Of a DNA stretch of 64,000 nt, positions 52,651 to 62,214 are shown piece by piece (positions within the stretch are counted from its first letter, which is position 1; each line of letters opens with the position of its first letter). Origin of the DNA: an uncultured Bacilli bacterium. GTDB taxonomy: Bacteria > Bacillota_I > Bacilli_A > RF39 > UBA660. The DNA is taken from positions 11,837-75,836 of the forward strand of contig CAKOQK010000004.1 of assembly GCA_934101225.1 (NCBI GenBank). The letters run 5' to 3'. The notes below the pieces were generated by a model. It made no database searches, was not told the origin of the DNA, and saw nothing but the letters and a program-made list of their open reading frames with translations. Position numbers and translations under genes: made by a program.

Positions 52651-53673
52651 ATGAATAAAGTTTTGACAATAGTTGTACCAGTTTATAATACAGAAAAATA
52701 TATTAAAAGATGTTTAGATTCTATTGTTTGTCCATCTATAATTGATGATTTAGAAATAATTATTGTAAGTGATGGGTCTACTGATAGCTCTATAAATATT
52801 GCAAAAGAATTTCAAAATCAGTATCCTAAATCTATTAAAATAATTGAGAAAGAAAATGGTGGACATGGGTCTACGATTAATGTTGGTTTGGAAATGGCAT
52901 CTGGCAAATACTTTAGGGTTTTAGATAGTGATGATTGGTTAAATACAATTGACTTTATAGATTTTGTTAATTATTTAAAACATGATGATGTTGACTTAGT
53001 AGTTACTAATTATTCTCAAGAACACATATATAATGGTGAATCTATTCAATATAAATACTCTGGATTATGTGATAATCAAATATATGAATTTGATAAGATT
53101 GATTTGGGAATATTAAAAAATGAATATTTTGTTATGGCAACTTCAACATATAAAACCGATATATTGAAAAAGGCTGATCTAAAATTATTGGAAAAAACAT
53201 TTTATGTAGATATGCAATATAACGTAGTTGGTTTTTCTTTTGTTAAGAAATTTAAATATTATGATTTGGATGTTTATAAGTATTTTATTGGTCGAAAGGA
53301 ACAAAGCAATAATTATATATCTTTAGTAAAAAATCAAGATAATCATGAAACTGTTATGCGTTTTTTGATTGAATACTATTGTTCAAATTTTAAAAGTTTT
53401 AGCAAAAATAAAAACGAATATTTTTCTTTAATAATTTATTATATGTTGTATACTCATTATTCTATATATTGTATTTATGATTCGAATCATAATAGTGCTT
53501 ATAAAAAAATTAAGAATTTTGATAGTTATTTAAAGAAAAAAAGTGTGTTTTTATACGAAAAATCCAATATTTCTTTTATAAAAATGAATAGAAAAACTAA
53601 ATTTATTTTTGTAAAATTGAATGGTAAATTATTTAATAAATTTTTGAATTTTATAAAATTTTTAAGGAGGTAA
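52651..53673 (+). CDS. GT2 glycosyltransferase, GGHGSTINV subgroup
   Basis: This 340-residue GT-A enzyme has LTIVVPVYNTEKYIKRCLDS, VSDGSTDSS, the motif ENGGHGSTINVGLEMASGKY and the metal site VLDSDDWLN. The C-terminal part (TSTYKTDILKKADL, then YVDMQYNVVGFSFV and YKYFIGRKEQS) is paralogous to the GT2 half of the protein at 54968. The two may therefore add the same or similar sugars or phosphates. It has no membrane segment, so it acts at the cytoplasmic face on the lipid-linked chain. It starts 6 bases after the ATPase stop. Confidence 0.85.
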   Translation: MNKVLTIVVPVYNTEKYIKRCLDSIVCPSIIDDLEIIIVSDGSTDSSINIAKEFQNQYPKSIKIIEKENGGHGSTINVGLEMASGKYFRVLDSDDWLNTIDFIDFVNYLKHDDVDLVVTNYSQEHIYNGESIQYKYSGLCDNQIYEFDKIDLGILKNEYFVMATSTYKTDILKKADLKLLEKTFYVDMQYNVVGFSFVKKFKYYDLDVYKYFIGRKEQSNNYISLVKNQDNHETVMRFLIEYYCSNFKSFSKNKNEYFSLIIYYMLYTHYSIYCIYDSNHNSAYKKIKNFDSYLKKKSVFLYEKSNISFIKMNRKTKFIFVKLNGKLFNKFLNFIKFLRR

Positions 53674-53679
53674 ATTTAT

Positions 53680-54990
53680 ATGAAAAAGATTTTAGTAATA
53701 AGTTGGTTTTTTCCTCCTATAAATTCTTCAGAGGGAATTGTAACATATAAACTATTAAAAAATTCTAAGCTTCAATATGATGTTTTTACTCAAAAAAATA
53801 ATTCGAGTTGGTCATATGGTGATGATGAATGCTTGTCTATTGAAGATAATATCAATTGTATATATTCTGATGCATTAAATTTAAATGATTTTGTTGAGTC
53901 TGCATATAATTATTATTTAAATAATATTGAAAAATATGATATTGTTATGACGAGATCTATGCCCGAAGAATCCCATATAATAGGTTTGAAAATTAAAGAA
54001 TTTAATAATAAAATAAAATGGATTGCATCTTTTGGTGATCCAATTGGTAATAATCCCTTTACTTTGCTTTCATTACAATCTGTTAATCCGTATGCTTTAA
54101 ATTGGACAAATGGGATTAAATCAGTTATAAAACAGTTATTTTCTCTATTACGTATTTTCCGTTCTTTAAAATATAAGTATATTAAAAATAAAAATTATAG
54201 TTTATTTATTAAAAATAAAAATCTTCTTGAACAATGTATATTAAGTAAATGTGATTATGTAATATGTAATAATCCTTATGAAGTAGAATACATTTGTAAA
54301 AATAATCAAGTAGATGAATCAAAGTTTATAATTTTTCCTCATTCTTTTGATAAAAGATTATATAGTAAAAAAAATATAAGTAAAGAAAATGATAAAATTA
54401 TATTTAGATATATTGGTCACTTAGATGAAATTAGAACACCAAGACTTTTTTTAGAAGCTATTAGTTTGTTATATAATAAGTATCCAGATTTAAAGGATAA
54501 AGCTGTATTTGAATTTTATGGTAACATGTCTTCTAGTGATAAACTTTATATTATTGATAATTATTTAGGTGATGTTGTAAAAATTAAGAAACCAGTTAAT
54601 TATTTAAAAAGTTTGGAATTAATGAAAAGTAGTGATTGGTTAATACATATTGATGCTAATTTGTTTAATATTTTAGATAAAAATGTTTTTTTTGCAGCAA
54701 AATTGGCTGATTACATTGGAAGTGGTTCCAATATTATTGGTCTTACAATGCAGGATGGTGCTAGTGCTGATATTTTGAGGAATCTAGGTGCTATAATTAC
54801 AACTTATTCTGCAAATGAAATAATGAATTATTTATATTTGATAATTTATGGTAATTATAATTTACAAATAAATAAAAAATATATTGATGAATTTAATTCT
54901 GTAAATATTGCAAATCATTTTGATTTGTTTGTAAATAATATTATTAAAAATGATGAAGGAGTAAAAAATGAAAAAAATAGTATATGTTAA
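53680..54990 (+). CDS. GT4-like glycosyltransferase
   Basis: This 436-residue protein has a GT-B layout. The N-terminal acceptor domain starts KKILVISWFFPPINSSEGIV, and the donor domain has FRYIGHLDEIRTPRLFLEAI, VFEFYGNMSSSDK and a final ADYIGSGSNIIGLTMQDGAS region. The classic E-x7-E motif is weak, so activity on a nucleotide sugar is likely but the donor cannot be named. It starts 7 bases after aaggagg and overlaps the next gene by 23 bases. It belongs to the polymer operon. Confidence 0.7.
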   Translation: MKKILVISWFFPPINSSEGIVTYKLLKNSKLQYDVFTQKNNSSWSYGDDECLSIEDNINCIYSDALNLNDFVESAYNYYLNNIEKYDIVMTRSMPEESHIIGLKIKEFNNKIKWIASFGDPIGNNPFTLLSLQSVNPYALNWTNGIKSVIKQLFSLLRIFRSLKYKYIKNKNYSLFIKNKNLLEQCILSKCDYVICNNPYEVEYICKNNQVDESKFIIFPHSFDKRLYSKKNISKENDKIIFRYIGHLDEIRTPRLFLEAISLLYNKYPDLKDKAVFEFYGNMSSSDKLYIIDNYLGDVVKIKKPVNYLKSLELMKSSDWLIHIDANLFNILDKNVFFAAKLADYIGSGSNIIGLTMQDGASADILRNLGAIITTYSANEIMNYLYLIIYGNYNLQINKKYIDEFNSVNIANHFDLFVNNIIKNDEGVKNEKNSIC

Positions 54991-57661
54991 TGACTGGGAA
55001 ATTGATAGTTTAAATGTTGTTACTGAATATAATGATGATAAATTGCGAATTATTAATAATAATGCAACATCGATTAGTTTTAGATGTAAAAAAAACCTTC
55101 ATTTTAAAGAAGTGATTGATGGAAAATTATTAGTTAAATTTAATGGTGAATGCTGTAATAGCGGTGGTTATTTAATCTTGAATAATAATATTAAATTGCC
55201 GATAAATAGTGAATCTAGTATTTATGTTAAATTTCCATCTATAATTTCTTTGGATTTGGTTGTTGCTGCTGAAAGTGAAATCACTATATCTAATATTGAT
55301 TTTGAATTTTATGAAAGTTGTGATTTAGTTGATAAACTAGATGTAAAAAATGATGTTCTTGTTATAGTTCCTGATTATCCTAGTTATGTAAATTTATATA
55401 GTTGTGCTTTTGCACATTCAAGAAATAGAGAATATGTTAAGGCGGGTTTAAAAGTACAAGTTGTTGCTGTTAATAATTCGAATTGGTTTCAAACAATGTA
55501 TGAAATAAATGATGTTTCTGTATTAAAATGTACATATAAAGATTTAAAAAAGTTATTAAGCATGAATCATTACAAAGTTATAGTAACTCATTTTGTTGAT
55601 GAGTATCTGTATCCTATATTTGATGGAAATGTTTATAATAATCAAAAACTAATTTTTATTTGTCATGGTCCTGAAACCGTTTATAAATATTTGGTTAATA
55701 AAACTAGACCATATTTTACTGCTCCTGTTGAGTCAGATAAAATAGAAACTATGTTTCATTCTAAAGATTATTATGTAAAAAAATATTCTCAAAAAGATAA
55801 TGTAACTTGGATTTTTGTATCTGATTGGTTGAAAAAATTTTCAGAGGAACAACAAGGACTCAAATTTAAAAATGCTTTAGTTATTAACAATATTATTGAT
55901 GAAGAGTTGTTTCCATTTTATAAAAGAGATAAAGAATTAAGAAAAAAAATCTTAGTTGTAAGAAAATTTGATAATATATGTCAACATTCAATAGATCAAG
56001 TTGTAAGAGCTATTCTTGAGTTAAGTAGAAGAAAGTGTTTTAATGATTTAGATTTTGATATTTATGGTGATGGAAACTTTTATGATGAGTTAGTAGAACC
56101 TATTAGGAACTTTAGTAATGTACATTTAATTAGGAAATTTATTCCTAATAATAAATTAGGAGAATTATATAAGGAACATGGAATTATTTTACTTCCATCT
56201 CGTCATGATGCACATGCTGTTTCTATGGGTGAAAGTGCTTCAACTGGATTAGTCGTAATTGGTTCAAACGTTACAAGTAATCCATATTTTATGAATGAAA
56301 AAGAAAATCATACATTAACTGATCCGGAAGATTATGTTGGGATTTCAAATATTATTGAAGATTTATACAATAATCCACAAAAATTTTTGGATATAAGTAA
56401 AAATATTTCAACTTTTACTAGACAATTTAATAAAAAAAATACTGTTCAAAAAGAAATTAAATTAATTTCTGATTGTTTTGATAATAAAGAAGATGATTTG
56501 CTTATTAATATTCGTAAACCATTATCTAAACCTGTTTTAACTGTTGCTGTTCCTGCTTATAATGTTGGACAATATTTGGAAAAATGCTTGTATTCGCTTT
56601 TAAATCACCGAAATAATTATAAAATGGAGATATTGGTAATAAATGATGGATCAAAAGATAATACACTTAAAATTGCTAATTATTTTAAGAAAATATCTAA
56701 TGGAATTGTTAAGGTTATAGATAAAAGTAATGGGGGACATGGTTCAACTATAAATGTAGCTATTAAGGAGGCTAAAGGAAAATACTTTAGGTTAGTTGAT
56801 GGAGATGATTGGGTTGACTCTGATAATCTTGCTAATTTAATTGATAAAATGGAAATGACTGATAGTGATATTATATTAACTAAAGGAAAATATGATTATT
56901 CTGATTCAGCATTATTAGAAAATATAATTAGTTATGATTTCTTAGTAGATGGTAAGCTTTATAAATTTGATGATTTAATTTATGATAATTATGGATTCAA
57001 AAAATATGGTCCTTTATTAACTACTGGAAATTATAAAACTGAATTGTTAAAAAAAGCAAAATTTTTAATTTCTGAAAAAAAACCTTATGTTGATATGGAA
57101 TTTAATGCATTTAGCATAAAATATGTTGATACTTTAACTTATTTTGATATAGATATTTATAGATATTTGATAGGTAGAGAAGGACAATCAATTTCGAGAG
57201 ATGTTTGGAAAAAGAAATATAAAGATCACAAATATATAATTTTTAATATTTTAAATAAAATATATGCTGATAAAGATTTTAGTGATAATAAAATTGAATA
57301 TGTTTTAAAATATATAATTTCTTCAATGGTTGATTCACAAATTTTTATGTATGATTCTATTAATAAATATGATGAATTAGATAATTTTATACAGGAATTA
57401 AAAAAATATCCTGATGCTTATAACTATTCTATGTCTTATATAGAAAAAGTTAATGGAAATTGTTGGTTGATTTTAAAATTATATAAAAATTGGAAAAATA
57501 AAAATGAGTCTATAATTATTCCAGGTGTTAGAGAAAGTGTTAATGATATACTTCAATTGAAAACACTTAAAACTAAACAAAAAATTAAATTGTTGGTTAA
57601 AGCAATAACTCCATATGGATTTTTAGTATTATATAGAAGGTATAAGAAGGTGAATAAATGA
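54968..57661 (+). CDS. GT4-GT2 fusion glycosyltransferase
   Basis: This 897-residue protein has three parts. Residues 1 to about 130 are a beta-rich domain of unknown role. Residues about 132-510 form a GT4-type transferase (DVLVIVPDYPSYVNLYSCAF, KILVVRKFDNICQHSIDQVV, then LPSRHDAHAVSMGESASTGL with the donor-binding Glu). Residues about 520-870 form a GT2 transferase (VLTVAVPAYNVGQYLEKCLY, GGHGSTINVAIKEAKGKYF, LVDGDDWVD) paralogous to the gene at 52651. Two transferases in one chain suggest successive addition of two units. The start follows gaaggag, and the gene ends with TGA overlapping the next ATG. Confidence 0.8.
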   Translation: MKKIVYVNDWEIDSLNVVTEYNDDKLRIINNNATSISFRCKKNLHFKEVIDGKLLVKFNGECCNSGGYLILNNNIKLPINSESSIYVKFPSIISLDLVVAAESEITISNIDFEFYESCDLVDKLDVKNDVLVIVPDYPSYVNLYSCAFAHSRNREYVKAGLKVQVVAVNNSNWFQTMYEINDVSVLKCTYKDLKKLLSMNHYKVIVTHFVDEYLYPIFDGNVYNNQKLIFICHGPETVYKYLVNKTRPYFTAPVESDKIETMFHSKDYYVKKYSQKDNVTWIFVSDWLKKFSEEQQGLKFKNALVINNIIDEELFPFYKRDKELRKKILVVRKFDNICQHSIDQVVRAILELSRRKCFNDLDFDIYGDGNFYDELVEPIRNFSNVHLIRKFIPNNKLGELYKEHGIILLPSRHDAHAVSMGESASTGLVVIGSNVTSNPYFMNEKENHTLTDPEDYVGISNIIEDLYNNPQKFLDISKNISTFTRQFNKKNTVQKEIKLISDCFDNKEDDLLINIRKPLSKPVLTVAVPAYNVGQYLEKCLYSLLNHRNNYKMEILVINDGSKDNTLKIANYFKKISNGIVKVIDKSNGGHGSTINVAIKEAKGKYFRLVDGDDWVDSDNLANLIDKMEMTDSDIILTKGKYDYSDSALLENIISYDFLVDGKLYKFDDLIYDNYGFKKYGPLLTTGNYKTELLKKAKFLISEKKPYVDMEFNAFSIKYVDTLTYFDIDIYRYLIGREGQSISRDVWKKKYKDHKYIIFNILNKIYADKDFSDNKIEYVLKYIISSMVDSQIFMYDSINKYDELDNFIQELKKYPDAYNYSMSYIEKVNGNCWLILKLYKNWKNKNESIIIPGVRESVNDILQLKTLKTKQKIKLLVKAITPYGFLVLYRRYKKVNK

Positions 57662-58935
57662 AAACAAAATATTTAATAGTTGGTGCAGGTATTTCTGGTT
57701 TAACATTTGCAAGTTATTGTAAAGATGATTATATAATTATTGAAAAAGAAAGTGAAGTTGGCGGTTATTGTAAAACTCATTATAAAGATGATTACGTATG
57801 GGATTATGCTGGTCATTTCTTTCATTTTAAAACTGATGAATTTAAGGAAAAATTTATTGATAGTTTGAATAAAGATGATTTTGTTACTCAAGATAAAAAA
57901 ACGTATATTTATTTTGATAACAAATTAATAAATTTTCCTTTTCAAACTCATATACATGAACTTTCTAAAGACAAGTTTATAGATTGTTTATATGATTTGT
58001 TTAATAAGGAAGAAAAAGAAAATTATGATAATTTTTTAGATATGCTTTATGGTAAATTTGGAAAATCAATTACTGAAATGTTTTTGAGACCATATAATGA
58101 AAAGTTATATGCTGTTGATTTAACAAAACTTGATAAAGATGCAATGGGAAGATTTTTTCCATATGCTGATGTTAAAGCAATAATTAATAATATGAAAAAA
58201 AATGAAGTTACCTCATACAATAATACATTTATGTATCCTAAAAAGGGTGCTCAGGTTATTATTGATATTTTAATGAAAGATATTGATAAAAATAAAATTT
58301 TATTAAATTCAATGATAGAAAGTATTGATTTAAATAATAAAATAGCTAAACTTAATAATGGAAAAGAAATTCAATATGAATATTTAATTAATTCGATTCC
58401 TTTTGATAAGTTTTTAAAACTAACTAATAATAAGGAATATATTAATTTCAGTGATAAATTAACTTATAATAAGGTTTTAGTTTTTAATTTAGGATTTAAT
58501 AAAAAATCAAGTTATAATAATCATCATTGGTTATATTTTCCTGATAAAGATATAAATTTTTATAGAGTTGGTTTTTATGATAATATATTAAGTTCTGATA
58601 AATTAAGTATGTATATAGAGATTGGATATCCAAAAGATAGTGTTATAACTTCCGATGAAATAGATAGACAACTAAAATTGACACTAGATAATTTAAAAAA
58701 ATGTAATATTATAGATGATTCTTTTGTTTTAAACGCTTATGAAAGTATTGTAATGGATCCTGCATATGTTCATATTGATGCTAAAAATGACTTACATGTT
58801 AGAGAAATAATGAAAGAGTTATCTTCTAATAATGTTTATAGTATTGGTAGATATGGTGGTTGGACATATTGTTCTATGGAGGATTGTATGGTTGAATCAA
58901 AAAATTTAGCATTAAGTTTGTGTAGTAAGAGATAA
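57658..58935 (+). CDS. FAD-dependent oxidoreductase, UGM/amine-oxidase-like
   Basis: This 425-residue protein has an N-terminal Rossmann FAD motif (LIVGAGISGLTFAS), IIEKESEVGGYCKTHYKDDY and DYAGHFFHFKTDEF. A C-terminal FAD segment includes VYSIGRYGGWTYCSMEDCMV. The overall shape is that of protoporphyrinogen-oxidase-like or UDP-galactopyranose-mutase-like flavoproteins found in polysaccharide loci. It might therefore convert a nucleotide sugar, but the substrate is not known. It overlaps the previous gene and is followed after 4 bases by a membrane protein gene. Confidence 0.75.
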   Translation: MKTKYLIVGAGISGLTFASYCKDDYIIIEKESEVGGYCKTHYKDDYVWDYAGHFFHFKTDEFKEKFIDSLNKDDFVTQDKKTYIYFDNKLINFPFQTHIHELSKDKFIDCLYDLFNKEEKENYDNFLDMLYGKFGKSITEMFLRPYNEKLYAVDLTKLDKDAMGRFFPYADVKAIINNMKKNEVTSYNNTFMYPKKGAQVIIDILMKDIDKNKILLNSMIESIDLNNKIAKLNNGKEIQYEYLINSIPFDKFLKLTNNKEYINFSDKLTYNKVLVFNLGFNKKSSYNNHHWLYFPDKDINFYRVGFYDNILSSDKLSMYIEIGYPKDSVITSDEIDRQLKLTLDNLKKCNIIDDSFVLNAYESIVMDPAYVHIDAKNDLHVREIMKELSSNNVYSIGRYGGWTYCSMEDCMVESKNLALSLCSKR

Positions 58936-58939
58936 CATT

Positions 58940-61030
58940 ATGAAAGAAAAAATTAAAGAAAATTATATTTATGTAATTTTATCAACATTAATTTTAATTG
59001 CTGGGGTAGTATTTGCTTATTATTATGTTTATAATGAATCTCCTGTTTATATTTTTGATTATAGTGGATATTTTGAAAGTTACAAATTAATGGGAAATTT
59101 ACTAAAAAATAATTTTAATGATTTTATTTCTACTTTAATAAATTCGATAAGAAATTTGGATTATAATTACTCCTCAATAATTTTTTTACTTCCTTTTTAT
59201 CTTTTATTTGGTGGTACTAGATTGTCATATATTATATCTATGACAGTTTGTTATGTGGTTCCTAGTATTATACTTACATGGTATATGTTAAAAACTATTT
59301 TTAATACCTTATATAGAGATGTAATTGATCAAAAATTATTTTATGTTTGGATGTTGTTATTAATATTTACATACAGTCGTTATTGGTCTCCAACATTAAG
59401 AGGATTAAGTGATATTTCAATTATTTGTCCAATAATTTTATCATTTATTATAGTTTATAAGCATCGTTTTGATAAAAAGCAAAATCTTATAACATTGTCT
59501 CTTTTGGGATTTTTGATATATTTACCATTTTTGTTTAGAAGATGGTGTATATATGTTGTTATTGCGTTTTATATATCTATGTTCTTGATAGACTTGTTTA
59601 ATTTTATAAAATCTAAAGAAAAAGCTAAATTGTTTTGGATATATTTTAGAAACTATTTTATATCAGGGTTGACAACATTTTTTTCAGCATTACTTTTTCA
59701 ATTACCATTTTTAAAACGTATTTTATTTGAGAATTATGGGGATGCATATAATGGTTACCAAACTCTAATATTAGGTCATATTTATGGTTTTATTTCTGAA
59801 TTTGGAATAATAATTGTAATTGGTGCTTTACTTGGATTTATACTTTCTATTATTTATAAAAAATATCTTTATGCATCATGGTTTTCTTTTTTGAATATTT
59901 TAATATTTTGGTTAGGTTTTGGTAGTATACAATCAATGGGGGTTCATCATTTTTTAGGAATTAGTCTTTGGGTAATAATATTATTTGTTATATTTGCTAA
60001 AATAATATTTGATTTAATAAAGAACAATGTTTGTAAATATTTATTTTTAATAATTTTGTTGTTGGTTTTTACATTAAATTTTGCAACGACTTATATTTTT
60101 AGAAACTCATATATACCTATAATTTCGCAAAAAAATTCTTATTATAAGTTAAGATATTATAACTATGATGAACTTATTAGATTAATTGATGATATGGAAG
60201 TATTAATGAAAAATCCGGAAAAATATGAAAACAATCCAAAATTTAGTGTTCTTTCTGAATCCTTGGTATTATCCGATAATTTGATAGATCTACTTGGGAA
60301 TGTTGATATAAAAGATAATATTGTATATGCAACACATGTTGATTCCCGAGATGGAATAAACTTTAATAGTTTATTTGCTAGTTATATTGTTGTTACTGAT
60401 ATAAGTCAATTAGGTACAAATTCTAATGGTCAATATGTCATAGATATTCCTAATAAAATGATTTACAATCATGAATCAATTGGAAATGCTTATGAATTAT
60501 ATAGTGGACCCTATTTATTAGATGGTAATGTAAATGCCTATATTTATAAAAAAATAAGACCATTTAATCATGATGAAATAAATTCATATTTTGATTCTTT
60601 TTATAATATTTATCCGGATTGGATATATAGGTATTCTTATTTAGATAGGCTGTTTTTGAAATCTGATATTTATAGAGGTGCTAATTGGGGAGATTTCAAA
60701 AGAATTTCTGAATATAAATATTATTTTTATCCTGGTAATGATGATACGGTTCTTTCAATCCCTATAAATAATGAATTAACTAATTTAAAATTAAAATTTT
60801 ATGTCGATTATAATGGGATTGATGAAAATGCTGGTATTGTTAATGTTAAAATTTTTGGTGATAAAAAATTGTTAGTTAATTTAGATGTTTCATCATTAAA
60901 TGATGAATATGTGGAATTAAATTTATCAAAATATAAACAATTGAAAATAGTTGTATCAGCAGGTGATTCGTTAAATAATGATTGGTTGTATATGAATATA
61001 GTAGATTATGATTGTAAAAGGAGTGATTAA
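58940..61030 (+). CDS. Large polytopic membrane protein, GT-C-like
   Basis: This 696-residue protein has about ten to twelve membrane helices in residues 8-400 (VILSTLILIAGVVFAYYYVY; FFSALLFQLPFL; YLFLIILLLVFTLNFATTYI). An external C-terminal domain of about 290 residues rich in Asn, Asp and Tyr follows. Helix loops with FLFRRWCIYVVIAFYISMFL resemble membrane GT-C glycosyltransferases that use polyprenyl-phosphate sugars, such as those made by the GtrB-type enzyme at 49986. No catalytic motif can be confirmed. It ends just before mnaA, with the mnaA ribosome site inside its last codons. Confidence 0.65.
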   Translation: MKEKIKENYIYVILSTLILIAGVVFAYYYVYNESPVYIFDYSGYFESYKLMGNLLKNNFNDFISTLINSIRNLDYNYSSIIFLLPFYLLFGGTRLSYIISMTVCYVVPSIILTWYMLKTIFNTLYRDVIDQKLFYVWMLLLIFTYSRYWSPTLRGLSDISIICPIILSFIIVYKHRFDKKQNLITLSLLGFLIYLPFLFRRWCIYVVIAFYISMFLIDLFNFIKSKEKAKLFWIYFRNYFISGLTTFFSALLFQLPFLKRILFENYGDAYNGYQTLILGHIYGFISEFGIIIVIGALLGFILSIIYKKYLYASWFSFLNILIFWLGFGSIQSMGVHHFLGISLWVIILFVIFAKIIFDLIKNNVCKYLFLIILLLVFTLNFATTYIFRNSYIPIISQKNSYYKLRYYNYDELIRLIDDMEVLMKNPEKYENNPKFSVLSESLVLSDNLIDLLGNVDIKDNIVYATHVDSRDGINFNSLFASYIVVTDISQLGTNSNGQYVIDIPNKMIYNHESIGNAYELYSGPYLLDGNVNAYIYKKIRPFNHDEINSYFDSFYNIYPDWIYRYSYLDRLFLKSDIYRGANWGDFKRISEYKYYFYPGNDDTVLSIPINNELTNLKLKFYVDYNGIDENAGIVNVKIFGDKKLLVNLDVSSLNDEYVELNLSKYKQLKIVVSAGDSLNNDWLYMNIVDYDCKRSD

Positions 61031-61031
61031 G

Positions 61032-62144
61032 ATTAAAAAAATTAAAGTAATGAGTATATTTGGAACTAGACCTGAAGCTATAAAGATGGCTCCACTAGTT
61101 AAGGAATTAGAAAAAAGAAAAGAAATTGAAAGTATTGTATGTGTTACGGCACAACATAGAGAAATGCTTGATCAGGTGCTTGAAACGTTTGATATTAAGC
61201 CTGATTATGACTTGAATATAATGAAACAAGGTCAAACTTTAGGTGATATAACTACTAGAGCTTTAACTGGACTTGAAGAGGTAATTAAAGATTGTAAACC
61301 GGATATTGTTCTTGTTCATGGTGATACAACCACTACGTTTGCTGGTGCACTTGCAGCTTTTTATAATCAAGTTATGATTGGTCACGTAGAAGCAGGACTG
61401 AGAACAAATGATAAGTATAGTCCTTTTCCAGAAGAGATGAATAGACAAATGGTTGATTGTATGACTGATATGTATTTTGCTCCTACTAATTTAAGTAAGG
61501 AAAATTTACTTAAGGAAAATATAGAAGAAAGTAAAATATATATTACTGGTAATACTGCTATTGATGCTATGAGTACTACTGTTGATGATAATTATAGTAA
61601 TCCGGAGTTAGATTTTGTTAAAGATGGGGAAAGATTAATTCTTTTGACTGCTCATAGAAGAGAAAACTTAGGAGAACCTATGCGTCATATATTTAAGGCA
61701 ATTAAGAGAATTGTAGATGAGTTTGACGATGTTAAGGTTATTTATCCTATTCATAAAAATCCTCTTGTTAGAGAAGTTGCTAATGAGGTATTTGGAGATT
61801 GTGAAAAAGTTAAATTGATTGAACCTTTAGAAGTATTTGATTTTCATAATTTTATAAATAAATCTTATATGATTATGAGTGATAGTGGTGGTGTACAAGA
61901 AGAGGCACCTAGTTTAGGCAAACCGGTGTTGGTATTAAGAGATACTACTGAAAGACCTGAAGGAATTGATGCTGGTACATTAAAACTTGTTGGTACTGAT
62001 GAAGAAACTATTTATAATGAGGCAAAGAGATTACTTACAGACAAAGAAGAATATGAACGTATGAGTATGGCTTCTAATCCTTATGGAGATGGTCATGCTA
62101 GTGAAAGAATAGTAGATGCTATTATAAATAAATTTAATAATTAA
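61032..62144 (+). CDS. mnaA: UDP-GlcNAc 2-epimerase (non-hydrolysing)
   Basis: This enzyme of about 370 residues interconverts UDP-GlcNAc and UDP-ManNAc, supplying ManNAc for the TagA-type transferase encoded at 47843. Motifs are IFGTRPEAIKMAPLV, VLVHGDTTTTFAGALAAFYN, GHVEAGLRTNDKYSPFPEEM and SDSGGVQEEAPSLGKPVLVL. The expected first residues (M)KKIKVMSIFG correspond to an ATT codon at 61032, nine bases after aaaggag. GTG at 61023 is too close to that site and ATG at 61008 precedes it. Initiation at ATT is unusual; the GTG is the alternative. The start is therefore uncertain, the function is not. Confidence 0.9.
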   Translation: MKKIKVMSIFGTRPEAIKMAPLVKELEKRKEIESIVCVTAQHREMLDQVLETFDIKPDYDLNIMKQGQTLGDITTRALTGLEEVIKDCKPDIVLVHGDTTTTFAGALAAFYNQVMIGHVEAGLRTNDKYSPFPEEMNRQMVDCMTDMYFAPTNLSKENLLKENIEESKIYITGNTAIDAMSTTVDDNYSNPELDFVKDGERLILLTAHRRENLGEPMRHIFKAIKRIVDEFDDVKVIYPIHKNPLVREVANEVFGDCEKVKLIEPLEVFDFHNFINKSYMIMSDSGGVQEEAPSLGKPVLVLRDTTERPEGIDAGTLKLVGTDEETIYNEAKRLLTDKEEYERMSMASNPYGDGHASERIVDAIINKFNN

Positions 62145-62146
62145 TT

Positions 62147-62172
62147 AAGAAATCTTTAAGGTTTCTTTTTTT
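62147..62172 (+). terminator. Terminator after mnaA
   Basis: AAGAAATC (62147-62154) pairs with GGTTTCTT (62160-62167), 8 bp with one G-U, around a 5-base loop, followed by T-rich sequence to 62172. It ends the operon that began near 51018. Confidence 0.75.
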
Positions 62173-62214
62173 GTTTTTATTAGATATAATTGTTTTAAGG
62201 TATTGGTGATTAAA

